Shown: positions 25,580 through 34,256, counted from the stretch's first letter. The stretch is DNA of 64,000 nucleotides from Candidatus Aenigmatarchaeota archaeon (GCA_016932215.1 JAFGDH010000016.1:1-64000); one strand, 5' to 3'. Program-made: numbers and translations. The notes: generated by a model not told the origin, from the letters alone.

Positions 25580-27454
25580 ATGGACTTCTCAAAGTTGGGG
25601 CTGAAATGTGGGATAGAGATACACCAGCAGCTCGATACCGATCACAAGCTGTTCTGCGGCTGCAGGAACTCACTTTCCGACCAGGAGTTTTCCGTCACCA
25701 TAAACAGGAAACTCAGGCCTGTCGCCGGTGAGATGGGGGATATCGACCCCGCCGCGCTGCACGAAAAGATGAGGAACCTGAGCTTCGTCTACAATGCTTA
25801 TCCCATGGAAACCTGTCTGGTGGAGAGCGACAGCGAGCCGCCACACGAGCTGAACAGGGACGCGCTCGAGACGTCTCTTACCATAGGAATGCTTACCAAC
25901 TGCATGATCCCGGATGAGATACACGTGATGAGGAAGACAGTCATCGACGGCTCCAACACTTCCGGGTTCCAGCGGACCGCGATAGTCGGGCTGGACGGGA
26001 AGATAAAGACAACATTCGGCGACGTGGGAATAACGAACGTCTGCCTGGAGGAGGAGGCATGCCAGATACTCGGGAGCGAAGAGGGGAGGATATTCTACGG
26101 TCTTGACAGGTTAGGCATCCCGCTGGTCGAGATAGGAACCGCTCCCGACATCCGCGATCCGGAACAGGCCAGGGAAGTTGCGGAAAAGCTCGGCATGATC
26201 GTCCGCTCCACCGAGAGGGTGAAGAGGGGACTGGGAACGATAAGGCAGGACATTAATGTTTCAATCAGGGGAGGAGCGAGAATCGAGATAAAGGGATCCC
26301 AAGATCTCAGGCTCATACCGAAACTGGTGGAGAACGAGATATCGAGGCAGGAGAGCCTCATCAAAATAGCGGAAGAGCTGAAAAAGAAGGTTTTCGGGAA
26401 GGCGGTTCCGCAGATGGTTCACGTCTCGCACATATTCAAGAACGCCCAATGCAACATAACGAAAAACAGCAACACTTACGCCATACTCATACCATGCTTA
26501 AGAGGATTTCTGAAGAGGAACATCACCCCGACAAGGACGCTGGGGAACGAGATAGCGAATTACGCGAGGGTCAAAACGGGGATAAAGGGATTCATCCACA
26601 ACGACGAGGACCTCAGCAAGTACAGGCTGATCGACGAGTTCAACAACCTTGAGATACAGATGGAAGCGAAAGCGAACGACACAGTGATAATAGCCGTCGG
26701 GGAGAAAAACCTGGTGCAGTCCGCGATGAACGCGATAACGGAGAGGGTCAACATGCTCACGGGCGGGGTCCCTGAGGAGACCAGGAAGGCGCTGGACAGC
26801 GGCGACACCGAATATATGCGGCCGCTCCCGGGGGCTTCCAGGCTTTACCCGGAGACCGACATACCGCCGATATCGCTCGGGAGGGAATATCTCAAGAAAA
26901 TCAGATCCGGTCTCCCGGAGCTGATCGAGGTCAGGAAGAAGAAGGAAACGAAGGAAATGAAAAAGCACGACATAAGCGACGAGATGATCGCCCAGATAGT
27001 CAACTCCGGGAAGAAGAAGATATTCGACGAGCTGGTGAGGATGGGATTCGACCCCTCGATCGCGTCGACCATCCTCACTTCCACACTCAGGTCTCTGGAA
27101 AGGAAGGAGGGCGTCGACATAAGCAGGCTCGAACTCGCGCATTTCGAGCGGGTGCTGGAGGCGCTGGAGAACGGTAAGATAACGAAAGAGGCGATACCGG
27201 GGGTGCTGAAGATGTTCGCCGAGAACCCGAAGGAGGAACTGGACAAGGCGATAAAGAAGACCGGCGTTAAGTCCCTCGCGGACAAGGAACTCGTTGAGAT
27301 AATAAAGAAGACGTTCGAGGAGAACAAGAACCTCTTCGGAGAGCCGCGGGGGGAGAAGGTCATCCTGGGTCTGGTCATGCAGAAGGTGCGCGGGAAGGCC
27401 GACGCGAAGAAGGTCATACAGCTGGTCGGAGAAGAGTTCAGCAAAATGAAATGA
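25580..27454 (+). CDS. gatE: Glutamyl-tRNA(Gln) amidotransferase subunit E
   Basis: GatB-related kinase/transamidase subunit of GatDE. 624 residues. It begins LKCGIEIHQQLDTDHKLFC, the ligand-binding start of the family, continues with the SDSEPPHELNRDA insertion and the GLGTIRQDINVSI block, and contains the archaeal AspRS-like insert (about residues 280-420). The C-terminal helical and YqeY-like tail binds tRNA. ATG 25580 is the natural start. It works with gatD upstream. Confidence 0.97.
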   Translation: MDFSKLGLKCGIEIHQQLDTDHKLFCGCRNSLSDQEFSVTINRKLRPVAGEMGDIDPAALHEKMRNLSFVYNAYPMETCLVESDSEPPHELNRDALETSLTIGMLTNCMIPDEIHVMRKTVIDGSNTSGFQRTAIVGLDGKIKTTFGDVGITNVCLEEEACQILGSEEGRIFYGLDRLGIPLVEIGTAPDIRDPEQAREVAEKLGMIVRSTERVKRGLGTIRQDINVSIRGGARIEIKGSQDLRLIPKLVENEISRQESLIKIAEELKKKVFGKAVPQMVHVSHIFKNAQCNITKNSNTYAILIPCLRGFLKRNITPTRTLGNEIANYARVKTGIKGFIHNDEDLSKYRLIDEFNNLEIQMEAKANDTVIIAVGEKNLVQSAMNAITERVNMLTGGVPEETRKALDSGDTEYMRPLPGASRLYPETDIPPISLGREYLKKIRSGLPELIEVRKKKETKEMKKHDISDEMIAQIVNSGKKKIFDELVRMGFDPSIASTILTSTLRSLERKEGVDISRLELAHFERVLEALENGKITKEAIPGVLKMFAENPKEELDKAIKKTGVKSLADKELVEIIKKTFEENKNLFGEPRGEKVILGLVMQKVRGKADAKKVIQLVGEEFSKMK

Positions 27455-27469
27455 TTCTATGATACAATT

Positions 27470-28936
27470 TTAGGACTCATCTTCGTTAGACCAGTAATTC
27501 GGAGTGCCTTCCGTTATCCGGATGTTATGCGGGTGGGATTCCTGCTGGCCGGACTTGGTGATCCTGACGAATTCCGCGTTCTTCCTCAGTTCGCCTATGT
27601 TCCTGCAACCGGTGTAACCCATCGCAGACCTCAGCCCGCCCATGAGCTGGTATACAACCTCTGACACTGTTCCCCTGTAAGGGACCATTCCTTCCACTCC
27701 TTCGGGAACGAGCTTCCTGCTTTCCACCCCGCCCTGGGCGTACCTGTCCTTGGAGCCTTCCTTCATCGCGCCGAGCGATCCCATTCCCCTGTACTTTTTG
27801 TATTTCCTTCCCTGAAAAAATGTGATGTCACCGGGAGATTCATCGGTTCCGGCGAAAAGAGAGCCGGTCATTACCACCGACGCTCCCGCGGCAATCGCTT
27901 TCGCTATGTCCCCCGAATACTTCATTCCGCCGTCAGCGATAACGGCTATCCCGTGACTGTCCGCGATCTCGCTGCACTGCTGTACCGCGGTTATCTGGGG
28001 TATCCCCGAGCCGGCGACTATCCTGGTCGTGCATATGGAACCAGGTCCCATCCCGACCTTTATCACGTCCGCCCCGGCGGCTATCAGTTCCTCGGCCGCT
28101 TCAGGGGTTGCTATGTTTCCTGCGATCACGTCTATGTTCAGGGCCTTCTTGAGGTTCCTGACCATGTTTATCACGTTTTCGGAATGCCCGTGCGCGGTGT
28201 CTATTGTGATTATGTCAGCGCCCGCATCAAAGAGCCTCTTCGCCCTTTCCATGTCGAACGGCCCGATCGCCGCGCCCACCATGAGCCTTCCCTCCCTGTC
28301 TATCGAAGAGTCCGGGAACTTCTCGCTCCTTTCCACGTCCCTGACCGTTATCAGGCCCGTCAGCCTTCCGCGGGAATCGATCATTGGAAGCTTCTCCACC
28401 TTGTTCTTGGACATCACTTCCATTGCCTTTTCTATGCTGGAGTTTTCCGGTATAGTTACGGGGTCCTTGGACATCACGTCCCTGACCTTCTCGCTCATGT
28501 CTCTCTTGAACCTCATGTCCCTTGCCGTCAGTATGCCGACCAGCTTTCCGTTTTCCATCACAGGGAAGCTCGCTATGTTCATTTCATCCGTAATCTGTTT
28601 GGCCTTGCCTATGGGATCATCCGGAGACAGGGTGATAGGGTCCTTTATCTTCCAGGATTCCGACCTCTTCACCTTCTCCACCTCCTGGCACTGGTCCTCG
28701 ACTGAGAGGTTTTTGTGTATTATTCCCATTCCACCCTCACGGGCGAGGGCGATTGCGAGAGAAGAGGAGGTGACCGTGTCCATTGGGGACGACATGAGCG
28801 GAATGCGTAAAGAAATATTCTTCGTAAGCCTCGTCGAAAGGTCCACTTCAGCGGGAAGAACATTCGATTTTCTGGGAACAAGCAGAACATCGTCGAACGT
28901 AAGCGCCAGGTCGCCTCTTACCTTTTTGTGATCTAT
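27470..28936 (-). CDS. guaB: IMP dehydrogenase GuaB, probable ATA start
   Basis: Oxidises IMP to XMP, first step of GMP synthesis. The barrel holds the catalytic Cys loop [13 protein letters not shown] and the flap/substrate region MGSLGAM; two CBS domains lie at about residues 100-220. The conserved N-terminal segment [17 protein letters not shown] is encoded upstream of the first ordinary start codon (GTG 28846), and no ATG, GTG or TTG precedes it in frame. ATA at 28936 gives the normal length of 488 residues and follows GAGGTGA (28947-28941) with the same spacing as purD. Confidence 0.93.
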   Translation of the reverse strand: MDHKKVRGDLALTFDDVLLVPRKSNVLPAEVDLSTRLTKNISLRIPLMSSPMDTVTSSSLAIALAREGGMGIIHKNLSVEDQCQEVEKVKRSESWKIKDPITLSPDDPIGKAKQITDEMNIASFPVMENGKLVGILTARDMRFKRDMSEKVRDVMSKDPVTIPENSSIEKAMEVMSKNKVEKLPMIDSRGRLTGLITVRDVERSEKFPDSSIDREGRLMVGAAIGPFDMERAKRLFDAGADIITIDTAHGHSENVINMVRNLKKALNIDVIAGNIATPEAAEELIAAGADVIKVGMGPGSICTTRIVAGSGIPQITAVQQCSEIADSHGIAVIADGGMKYSGDIAKAIAAGASVVMTGSLFAGTDESPGDITFFQGRKYKKYRGMGSLGAMKEGSKDRYAQGGVESRKLVPEGVEGMVPYRGTVSEVVYQLMGGLRSAMGYTGCRNIGELRKNAEFVRITKSGQQESHPHNIRITEGTPNYWSNEDES

Positions 28937-28947
28937 AGTCTCACCTC
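28934..28947 (-). promoter_or_regulatory. Shine-Dalgarno and non-canonical ATA start of guaB
   Basis: GAGGTGA, spacer GACT, then ATA at 28936-28934. The purD start has GAGGTGA, spacer TTTA, then ATG. A TTTTTATAGC box near 28979-28987 would start the message close to 28957. Confidence 0.7.
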
Positions 28948-28978
28948 TGAAGGGCTTTATTTTTAGAATGGTTGTAAG

Positions 28979-29755
28979 CTATAAAAAGTTTTTGATCCCG
29001 TTCGAGAATTCCTTCCTGAAGCCCACTATCCTTGCCGGACTTCCGCTCTTCCTCACAGAAACAATGTCTTTCTCTCTCAGCCTTCTCACCTGGTCTTCCT
29101 GGCCGTCTATGCAGAGCTCCCCTTCCCTGTTCAGGCACCTTATCGTGACTTCCTTGTCCGTGAGTATCTCCCCTTCCTTCAGCCTCCCGGTGAAGGGGGC
29201 GGTCTCCATGACGCCGAAACCGATGGAATTCCATTTCATCCTTTTCGCCCCGGCGGAATGGGCGAACGCGTTCGACCCGGTCGGGGTATAGACCAGTATC
29301 CCTGACCCGCGTTCATTCGTTGTTTTCCCGTTTACCCTTATCTCGCTGTCCAGTATCCTCCTGGTGTATATGGCGGAAACTAGAACGTCGTTCAGGGCGA
29401 GAGGCTTCACAGTCTTCCCGTTGACGCTTGTCTCCAGCCTCGTCATCTCGTGTATGAAATAGTCCTTACCCTCCTCCCCGTTTATCGCCAGAATAAGATT
29501 TCTTTTGAAATCCTTCGGTCCGGATGTCATGTAGAAGCCCACGGAGGAACCGGGGTTGACTCCCATTACCGGGCACCTGAACCTCCACTGGTACTTCAGG
29601 AACGTCCCGTCCCCTCCGATGAGGACGGCGAGACCGACATCTTTCGTGTTCCTTTCGCTGTACTTTATCCCCAGGTCCTTTACTATCTTCTTTACCTGAT
29701 TCTTCAGCTCATGCCCGTAAGGCTCCTTGCAGTTCACGAATATCTTTTTTATCAT
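28979..29755 (-). CDS. nadK: NAD kinase
   Basis: Makes NADP from NAD and ATP. 258 residues. The diagnostic GGDGTFLKYQ lies near residue 47, NPGSSVGFY in the second conserved region, NDVLVSAI, and the glycine-rich PTGSNAFAHSAGA NAD-binding loop. It is translationally coupled to tmk (4-base overlap) and ends just before the guaB promoter. Confidence 0.95.
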   Translation of the reverse strand: MIKKIFVNCKEPYGHELKNQVKKIVKDLGIKYSERNTKDVGLAVLIGGDGTFLKYQWRFRCPVMGVNPGSSVGFYMTSGPKDFKRNLILAINGEEGKDYFIHEMTRLETSVNGKTVKPLALNDVLVSAIYTRRILDSEIRVNGKTTNERGSGILVYTPTGSNAFAHSAGAKRMKWNSIGFGVMETAPFTGRLKEGEILTDKEVTIRCLNREGELCIDGQEDQVRRLREKDIVSVRKSGSPARIVGFRKEFSNGIKNFL

Positions 29756-30360
29756 GATCTCAATCCGAAAAGCTCTTCAATCCTTTTTCTTACGTCCGCG
29801 AAAACTTCCTCTCTTGTCCTGTTACCGTTCACGACGAAGAACCCTTCCCTTTCTGTTATTTCCCCGTATGCCTTCATCACCTTCTGCTGGAAATTCATAT
29901 TTTCATGCCTGTCGTTGTCGTGCGTCCTCTTCAGCGACTCTTCCGCCGGGACGTCCAGAAAAATCGTCAGGTCAGGCTTCCTCGCGAACCTGTTGACCTC
30001 CCTGATCCATCCGCTGTCCACGCCGTAGAGGATGCTCTGGTACGCGATCGTGGAATAGTAATATCTGTCAGAGACGACTGATATTCCCTGTTCAAGCTGT
30101 GGGATAACGAAGGTCTTCAGGTGCTCGTACCTGTCAGCGGTGTACAGAAGCGTGACCGCCTTCCCCGAGCTGATCTCGAACTTCTTGTTCAGCCAGTCCC
30201 TTATAAGGCGACCGACCATGTTGTGGGGGTTGGGCTCTTCCGTGAAGACCGCCTGGAAGCCCTTGGACTTCAGGAAATCGACTACCATCTTTGCCTGGGT
30301 TTCCTTTCCTGACTTGTCCAGCCCCTCAAAAACAATGAACTTTCCTTGTTCCATAATCAT
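29752..30360 (-). CDS. tmk: Thymidylate kinase with altered Walker A
   Basis: Phosphorylates dTMP to dTDP. 202 residues. It has FEGLDKSGKETQ at the P-loop, the EEPNPHNMVGRLIRDWL substrate segment, the DR of VVSDRYYYSTIAYQ, and a lid region ESLKRTHDNDRHE. The Walker A normally reads GKTT or GKST; here Glu replaces the first Thr/Ser. It overlaps nadK by 4 bases, so the two are one operon. Confidence 0.92.
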   Translation of the reverse strand: MIMEQGKFIVFEGLDKSGKETQAKMVVDFLKSKGFQAVFTEEPNPHNMVGRLIRDWLNKKFEISSGKAVTLLYTADRYEHLKTFVIPQLEQGISVVSDRYYYSTIAYQSILYGVDSGWIREVNRFARKPDLTIFLDVPAEESLKRTHDNDRHENMNFQQKVMKAYGEITEREGFFVVNGNRTREEVFADVRKRIEELFGLRS

Positions 30361-30388
30361 CTTTCCTTTTTAATCATAAAAAAATTAC

Positions 30389-30925
30389 CTAGTAAGGCAC
30401 CTTCTTCACCTTTATCAGGAAAGCGACACCGTTCGCGATCAGGTGGAGAACCGGCGTGATAGCCAGAAGGATTACTACCCATTCCCATTTGAGTACAACG
30501 AACAGTGAAGCCACTATCAGCATGCCCACCATGAAGTCTTCCTGGTCAAGAAGCGGGGCAGGCCGTCCCCTTTCCATCCCCAATCTTCTTTTTATAAAGG
30601 AACCTCCCAGATCACCTAACATTGCGCCTAAACCCAGGACGAATCCGAGGATCGGGCCCATCGGAATGATATTCAGCGGAACGTCCGATAGTCCCCACGG
30701 AAGATAAGGGAATGCGAGCATCTGGATGGTTCCCACGGCAGTTCCGACGATCACTCCGAGAATGAGGCCTTCCCAGGTCTTGCCCTTGCCGAATACCGGT
30801 TTTCCCATAAAATTTCGATTGAAGTCCACTCTCCGCTTCCCGCGTGTAAGCGTGCATAAACCATTAGCACCGTAAGCGGCAAGAACGAGCCATATCGCCT
30901 CAACGAACGTGTAAATGTCTATCAT
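30389..30925 (-). CDS. carS: CDP-archaeol synthase CarS
   Basis: Membrane enzyme that activates unsaturated archaetidic acid with CTP in archaeal polar lipid synthesis. 178 residues with about five membrane segments. Conserved cytosolic motifs are KPVFGKGKTWEG, GAMLGDLGGSFIKRRLG and RGRPAPLLDQEDF. It probably heads carS-tmk-nadK on the minus strand. This is strong evidence for an archaeal host. Confidence 0.95.
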   Translation of the reverse strand: MIDIYTFVEAIWLVLAAYGANGLCTLTRGKRRVDFNRNFMGKPVFGKGKTWEGLILGVIVGTAVGTIQMLAFPYLPWGLSDVPLNIIPMGPILGFVLGLGAMLGDLGGSFIKRRLGMERGRPAPLLDQEDFMVGMLIVASLFVVLKWEWVVILLAITPVLHLIANGVAFLIKVKKVPY

Positions 30926-30990
30926 AAGCCCAAACCCTGTCGAAAGGAATTATATTAATTCGCTTTATATTATAAATTAATTCACAACAT

Positions 30991-31027
30991 GATGACTTAT
31001 ACTGATCGAACCAAGTCATCCGTCGAA
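30991..31027 (+). repeat. Covarying hairpin repeat, copy 2
   Basis: Stem GATGACTT / AAGTCATC with a 14-base loop ATACTGATCGAACC, followed by CGTCGAA. It lies about 50 bases before tRNA-Ala, downstream of a TATA-rich stretch (30963-30980), so it may be in the tRNA primary transcript. Confidence 0.65.
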
Positions 31028-31037
31028 AACAAAGTAT

Positions 31038-31074
31038 GACAGCTTACAACGATTGATCCAAGCTGTCCATCGAA
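31038..31074 (+). repeat. Covarying hairpin repeat, copy 3
   Basis: Stem GACAGCTT / AAGCTGTC with loop ACAACGATTGATCC, followed by CATCGAA. Relative to copy 2 the stem bases change in compensating pairs while the loop stays similar. Its stem ends 12 bases before the tRNA-Ala 5' end. Confidence 0.65.
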
Positions 31075-31079
31075 ACTTC

Positions 31080-31188
31080 GGGCTCGTAGCTCAGTCCGGT
31101 AGAGCGCTCGGTTCGCATCCGAGAGGCCTCGGGTTCAAATGCATTCGAAACCGTTTTCGGTTTCTGGCTGAATTTCCCGACGAGTCCA
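31080..31188 (+). tRNA. tRNA-Ala(CGC) with a T-loop intron
   Basis: Acceptor GGGCTCG (31080-31086) pairs with CGAGTCC (31181-31187), discriminator A31188, CCA not encoded. G3:U70, the alanine identity pair, is present. D-arm GCTC/GAGC, anticodon stem CTCGG/CCGAG, loop TTCGCAT with anticodon CGC at 31114-31116, variable AGGCC, T-stem TCGGG/CCCGA. The T-loop reads TTCAAA then a 35-base interruption then T. Removing the intron gives the standard TTCAAAT loop. Confidence 0.93.
31140..31174 (+). other. tRNA-Ala intron with bulge-helix-bulge motif
   Basis: A four-pair helix TTCA/TGAA next to the T-stem is flanked by three-base bulges AAT and TTT. Cleavage after the second base of each bulge removes 31140-31174 and restores TTCAAAT. 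The intron interior has a perfect GAAACCG-TTTT-CGGTTTC hairpin. Confidence 0.88.
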
Positions 31189-31221
31189 TTTCTTTTTTAA
31201 TCTTAAAAACAAAATCAAAGA

Positions 31222-31902
31222 ATGATAAATATAATAGAAAGAAAAATCAAGATCAGGGATTTATTGATCCTTTTATTAATGGAAATTATTGTAATATTGA
31301 CAGGAGTTTGGGGTCTTTACACAATCAATGATTGGAGTTATCAAACTGTACTGGTTCCAGTCATTCTTGTGTTTTTCATATCTATGTTTTTATATATTAA
31401 CTCTTTGTTTCTTGATAAAAAGAGTGGTTTGGGAAATACTTTTTTTCATCTTTTGTATTTAACTATTTTTCTGGTTTTTGTAGTACTTTCTTCAATAAGC
31501 CAATTTGTCAGAGGTCAGATGATGGGTATAACACAAAATATTGATATATTTTTACGTTTTTCCATTATACCTTTCTTTCTTAGCATAATTTTCACTGGTG
31601 CGATAGAGGAAAAAAAGATGAGTGAAAAAGATATTTTTGAGGGTGTGAAAAATTGTAGTTACCCTGCGTCATTAGCGGCATTGTCTCTTGTAGCTGCCCA
31701 GTTCTTGAATGAATCCGCAAAGGTTTTGATTACTTATTCTGCGGTTTTATTTTTGATTTCCTCAATTTCAATTCTTTTTCATTCATGGTATAGTTCAGCA
31801 AATATTGATAAGAACGAGTCCATTTTAGGATTATCGAGAACCTTTTCCGTAGGTTTCCTTTTATTTGGACTGTTACTCCTTTTAGTTTCATTCACTCGGT
31901 AA
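31222..31902 (+). CDS. AT-rich multi-pass membrane protein of unknown function
   Basis: 226 residues with about six hydrophobic segments (for example LLILLLMEIIVILTGVWGLY, VILVFFISMFLYI and SAVLFLISSISILF). No enzymatic motif. Base composition is clearly more AT-rich than the flanking genes, and it begins 33 bases after tRNA-Ala. With the next AT-rich gene it looks like recently acquired DNA. No family recognised. Confidence 0.7.
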   Translation: MINIIERKIKIRDLLILLLMEIIVILTGVWGLYTINDWSYQTVLVPVILVFFISMFLYINSLFLDKKSGLGNTFFHLLYLTIFLVFVVLSSISQFVRGQMMGITQNIDIFLRFSIIPFFLSIIFTGAIEEKKMSEKDIFEGVKNCSYPASLAALSLVAAQFLNESAKVLITYSAVLFLISSISILFHSWYSSANIDKNESILGLSRTFSVGFLLFGLLLLLVSFTR

Positions 31903-31966
31903 TAAATGATAATCAGCATTATTGTTTTAATTTTTTCGTTTTTAAACCATAATCCGAAAATTAATC

Positions 31967-32719
31967 ATGGTTTTTGAAGATCAAGCAGCTGGTTATATAC
32001 TTGGCTTATTTGGAGCCTCGTTGGGTTTCTTGATAGGTGGTAGTTTCACATATTATATTAATAAAAGGCTTCAGGAAAAGGATTGGAAACGTGAACTCAA
32101 TGAAAGAATTTATTACCCATTACTTGACGAGTTGCACAGAATAAGAGATTATTATTTAATGGGTTACAAAACAGATATTGATCTAACAGAATGGGATAGG
32201 ATAAAATCTGAACATCTCCATTATCAAATTGACAGAAAAATTGGAGAAATTATAAATGATTTTTTTGTTATAAAATTTCATAATTTTATTGTAAGTGTTA
32301 ACGCAGCAAATAGGAGAATTAAAGAAATTGTGGAAAAGGAGTTAATGGAAGTGTTTGAATTTGATAAAAAATTTATTTGGCATTACAAAGAAGGCGGTTT
32401 TTCTATTAATAATACGCAGGTCAGCAGTTTCATCGAAGCATTCAGTTCTATGTTATTATGTAAGGATAAAATTGGTTGTCCCGGTAGCAATCCAAATGAT
32501 TTTGTACAGGCGAATAACAATTACGAACATATCAAGAAGCATTATGAGGATCTTTTTTCAAAAAAAGCAAAATTCCAGAAGATGGAGGAGTTCCTTCATT
32601 TCATGTGGGAAAAGACAAAAGAAGAAGGAATAATAAAATCTACCAGAAAAAAACAAAAAGGAGTAATAAAAGAAATAAACGATTTGATAAATGAAATTAA
32701 AAAAATTGTTAGAATCTGA
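31967..32719 (+). CDS. Membrane-anchored helical protein of unknown function
   Basis: 250 residues, with one N-terminal hydrophobic segment (ILGLFGASLGFLIGGSFTYY) followed by a long charged, mainly helical cytosolic part with many Lys, Ile and Asn codons. Equally AT-rich as its neighbour at 31222. A TTTTTCGTTTTTAAACC box lies upstream. Function unknown. Confidence 0.65.
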   Translation: MVFEDQAAGYILGLFGASLGFLIGGSFTYYINKRLQEKDWKRELNERIYYPLLDELHRIRDYYLMGYKTDIDLTEWDRIKSEHLHYQIDRKIGEIINDFFVIKFHNFIVSVNAANRRIKEIVEKELMEVFEFDKKFIWHYKEGGFSINNTQVSSFIEAFSSMLLCKDKIGCPGSNPNDFVQANNNYEHIKKHYEDLFSKKAKFQKMEEFLHFMWEKTKEEGIIKSTRKKQKGVIKEINDLINEIKKIVRI

Positions 32720-32787
32720 ATTTCCATTACATTCGTAGCCCTTTTATAAAAATATTTATAAAACTTACTTACCATTCTTTTTTTCAA

Positions 32788-33486
32788 ATGACTACTATTC
32801 TTTACGCCACGGACATCCACGGGGACAAGGAAATGATCGACAGGCTCGTGGATATGGGGAAGCATGAGGGGATTGACGCAGTCATAATAGGAGGGGACAT
32901 CTCCCCGGGATTCGACGTTTTCAGGCAGAGGATGTTCGCCGAGTTCTACCTGGTCCCGAAGCTCTCCGAGCTTAAGGAATACGGAACGGAGGTCTTCGTG
33001 CAGATGGGGAACGACGATTTCGGCGTCAACATGGACATACTCCACGAGGCCGAGAAGGCAGGGAAGCTCAAGGTTACCCACATGAAAAGGCATTCCCTCG
33101 GCAGTTTCAGCATAGTCGGATACTCCTGCGTGAACCCCTATCCCTTCATATTCAAGGAATGGGAAAGGAAGGAATCCGAAATAAAGAAGGACCTGGAGGA
33201 GCTGAAGAAGGGCACTGATCCGAGGAATACGATATTCGTTTTCCACGCACCTCCGCATAACACCAAGCTCGACGTCATGTACACGAAGGAGAACATGGGC
33301 TCCAAATCCATAAGGGAGTTCATAGAGAAGGAGCAGCCCCTGCTGACGCTGCACGGTCACATACACGAGTCCCCGGAAATAACCGGAACTATACACGACA
33401 GGATAGGAGATACACTTGCAGTTAATCCCGGCAGGGGGAGGATAGCCCTAATCGACCTGGAAAAAATGACGGCCGAACCGGTGTAA
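32788..33486 (+). CDS. Calcineurin-like metallophosphoesterase
   Basis: 232 residues with the metal-binding series YATDIHGDKE, IIGGDISPG, MGNDDFG (Asn-Asp), FHAPPHNT and LHGHIHESP. This resembles small archaeal YfcE/MJ0936-like phosphodiesterases. A TATA sequence (AAAATATTTATAAAAC) lies at about 32748-32763. The substrate cannot be deduced. Confidence 0.88.
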   Translation: MTTILYATDIHGDKEMIDRLVDMGKHEGIDAVIIGGDISPGFDVFRQRMFAEFYLVPKLSELKEYGTEVFVQMGNDDFGVNMDILHEAEKAGKLKVTHMKRHSLGSFSIVGYSCVNPYPFIFKEWERKESEIKKDLEELKKGTDPRNTIFVFHAPPHNTKLDVMYTKENMGSKSIREFIEKEQPLLTLHGHIHESPEITGTIHDRIGDTLAVNPGRGRIALIDLEKMTAEPV

Positions 33487-33539
33487 ATAATTTAAATCTA
33501 ATCGACCAAACATAAACAATCTTCTTTTACGTGATTCGA

Positions 33540-33686
33540 ATGACAAAATCCGAGCAAAGCCTGAGGGAAAGAAGAATCTGCAGGAAATGCTGCATTATTT
33601 TCGACAACCTGAAGGCCTGCCCCAGGTGCGGGAAGGGCGACAAGATAGAGGTCTATTTCGAGCTGGTTTCCGTTCCCGGTTTCTAA
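33540..33686 (+). CDS. Small zinc-ribbon protein
   Basis: A 48-residue product with CRKC and CPRCG knuckles separated by 11 residues, followed by KIEVYFELVSVPGF. The arrangement resembles archaeal Spt4/RpoE2-type or other transcription zinc ribbons, but it is shorter and too small to assign. An AATTTAAATC box lies at about 33488-33498. It was found by reading the frame directly. Confidence 0.6.
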   Translation: MTKSEQSLRERRICRKCCIIFDNLKACPRCGKGDKIEVYFELVSVPGF

Positions 33687-33717
33687 CGCTTAAAAAATTT
33701 ACAATCAAATCGGTATC

Positions 33718-33924
33718 ATGGAAAAATACCCTGAATCCGTTCCGGGGAAATCTGATCTTCTGTCTGCCCTGGGATTATACTTGTTTGAGAAGGCAAGGGA
33801 CGGGATATACGGCCTTCTGAAAATACGAAAAACCGGGAGTTGGGACGGATGGACCTGCATGGGGGACAAGGTAGAACATGACCGGACGTTAAGCAGGATG
33901 TTCGAGGACAGCGTCTGCCTGTAG
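33718..33924 (+). CDS. Small hypothetical protein
   Basis: 68 residues from ATG 33718, containing ALGLYLFEKARDGIYGLLKIRK and two tryptophans in GSWDGWTCMGDK. No motif recognised. TTAAAAAATTT about 28 bases upstream suggests a leaderless transcript. Confidence 0.5.
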   Translation: MEKYPESVPGKSDLLSALGLYLFEKARDGIYGLLKIRKTGSWDGWTCMGDKVEHDRTLSRMFEDSVCL

Positions 33925-33971
33925 CCCGGAACATTTTAAAATATATCACTGCTTCTCCAATTATTCATTAT

Positions 33972-34256
33972 ATGGTCTTTCAGACCCTGAACAGGCTGAA
34001 ATGGACGGGAAGGCTTGAGAAGTGCACTGTGACGATAGTGAGCAGGGGGTTTCCCGGGGACGTGAAAAAGATATCCGGCAAGAATATAACCGAGGTAAAG
34101 AGGGACCATTTCGTTTTCAGTGAGAGGGGGAAAGAGACCTTCATCCCCCATCACCGGGTCAAGAGGATAAGGATTGACGGGGAGACAATATGGAGGAGAA
34201 ATTCAAAAAAAGGATGCTTCGGACCTTTCGCTTTCCTAAGGAAGACATGTCTGTGA
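33972..34256 (+). CDS. UPF0248/DUF504 family protein
   Basis: The first 75 residues match the archaeal UPF0248 family: LNRLKWTGRLEKCTVTIVSRG, PGDVKKI, a central KRDHFVFSERGKETFIPHHRV and RIRIDGETIW. The family normally ends near this IWRR; here the frame runs about 20 codons further and overlaps the next gene by 67 bases, so the C-terminal extension may be incidental. Biochemical role unknown. Confidence 0.85.
   Translation: MVFQTLNRLKWTGRLEKCTVTIVSRGFPGDVKKISGKNITEVKRDHFVFSERGKETFIPHHRVKRIRIDGETIWRRNSKKGCFGPFAFLRKTCL

Noticed and set aside
30989-31027. C/D box sRNA reading of the hairpin (ATGATGA then CTGA)
   Set aside because: Only copies 2 and 6 contain an ATGATGA; the distance to CTGA leaves no guide length, and the covarying stem explains the sequence better.
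31175-32740. Integrated element with attachment sites at tRNA-Ala
   Set aside because: Only a GAATTTCC match to the tRNA 3' part was found near 32718, too short to be a repeat, and no integrase is present.
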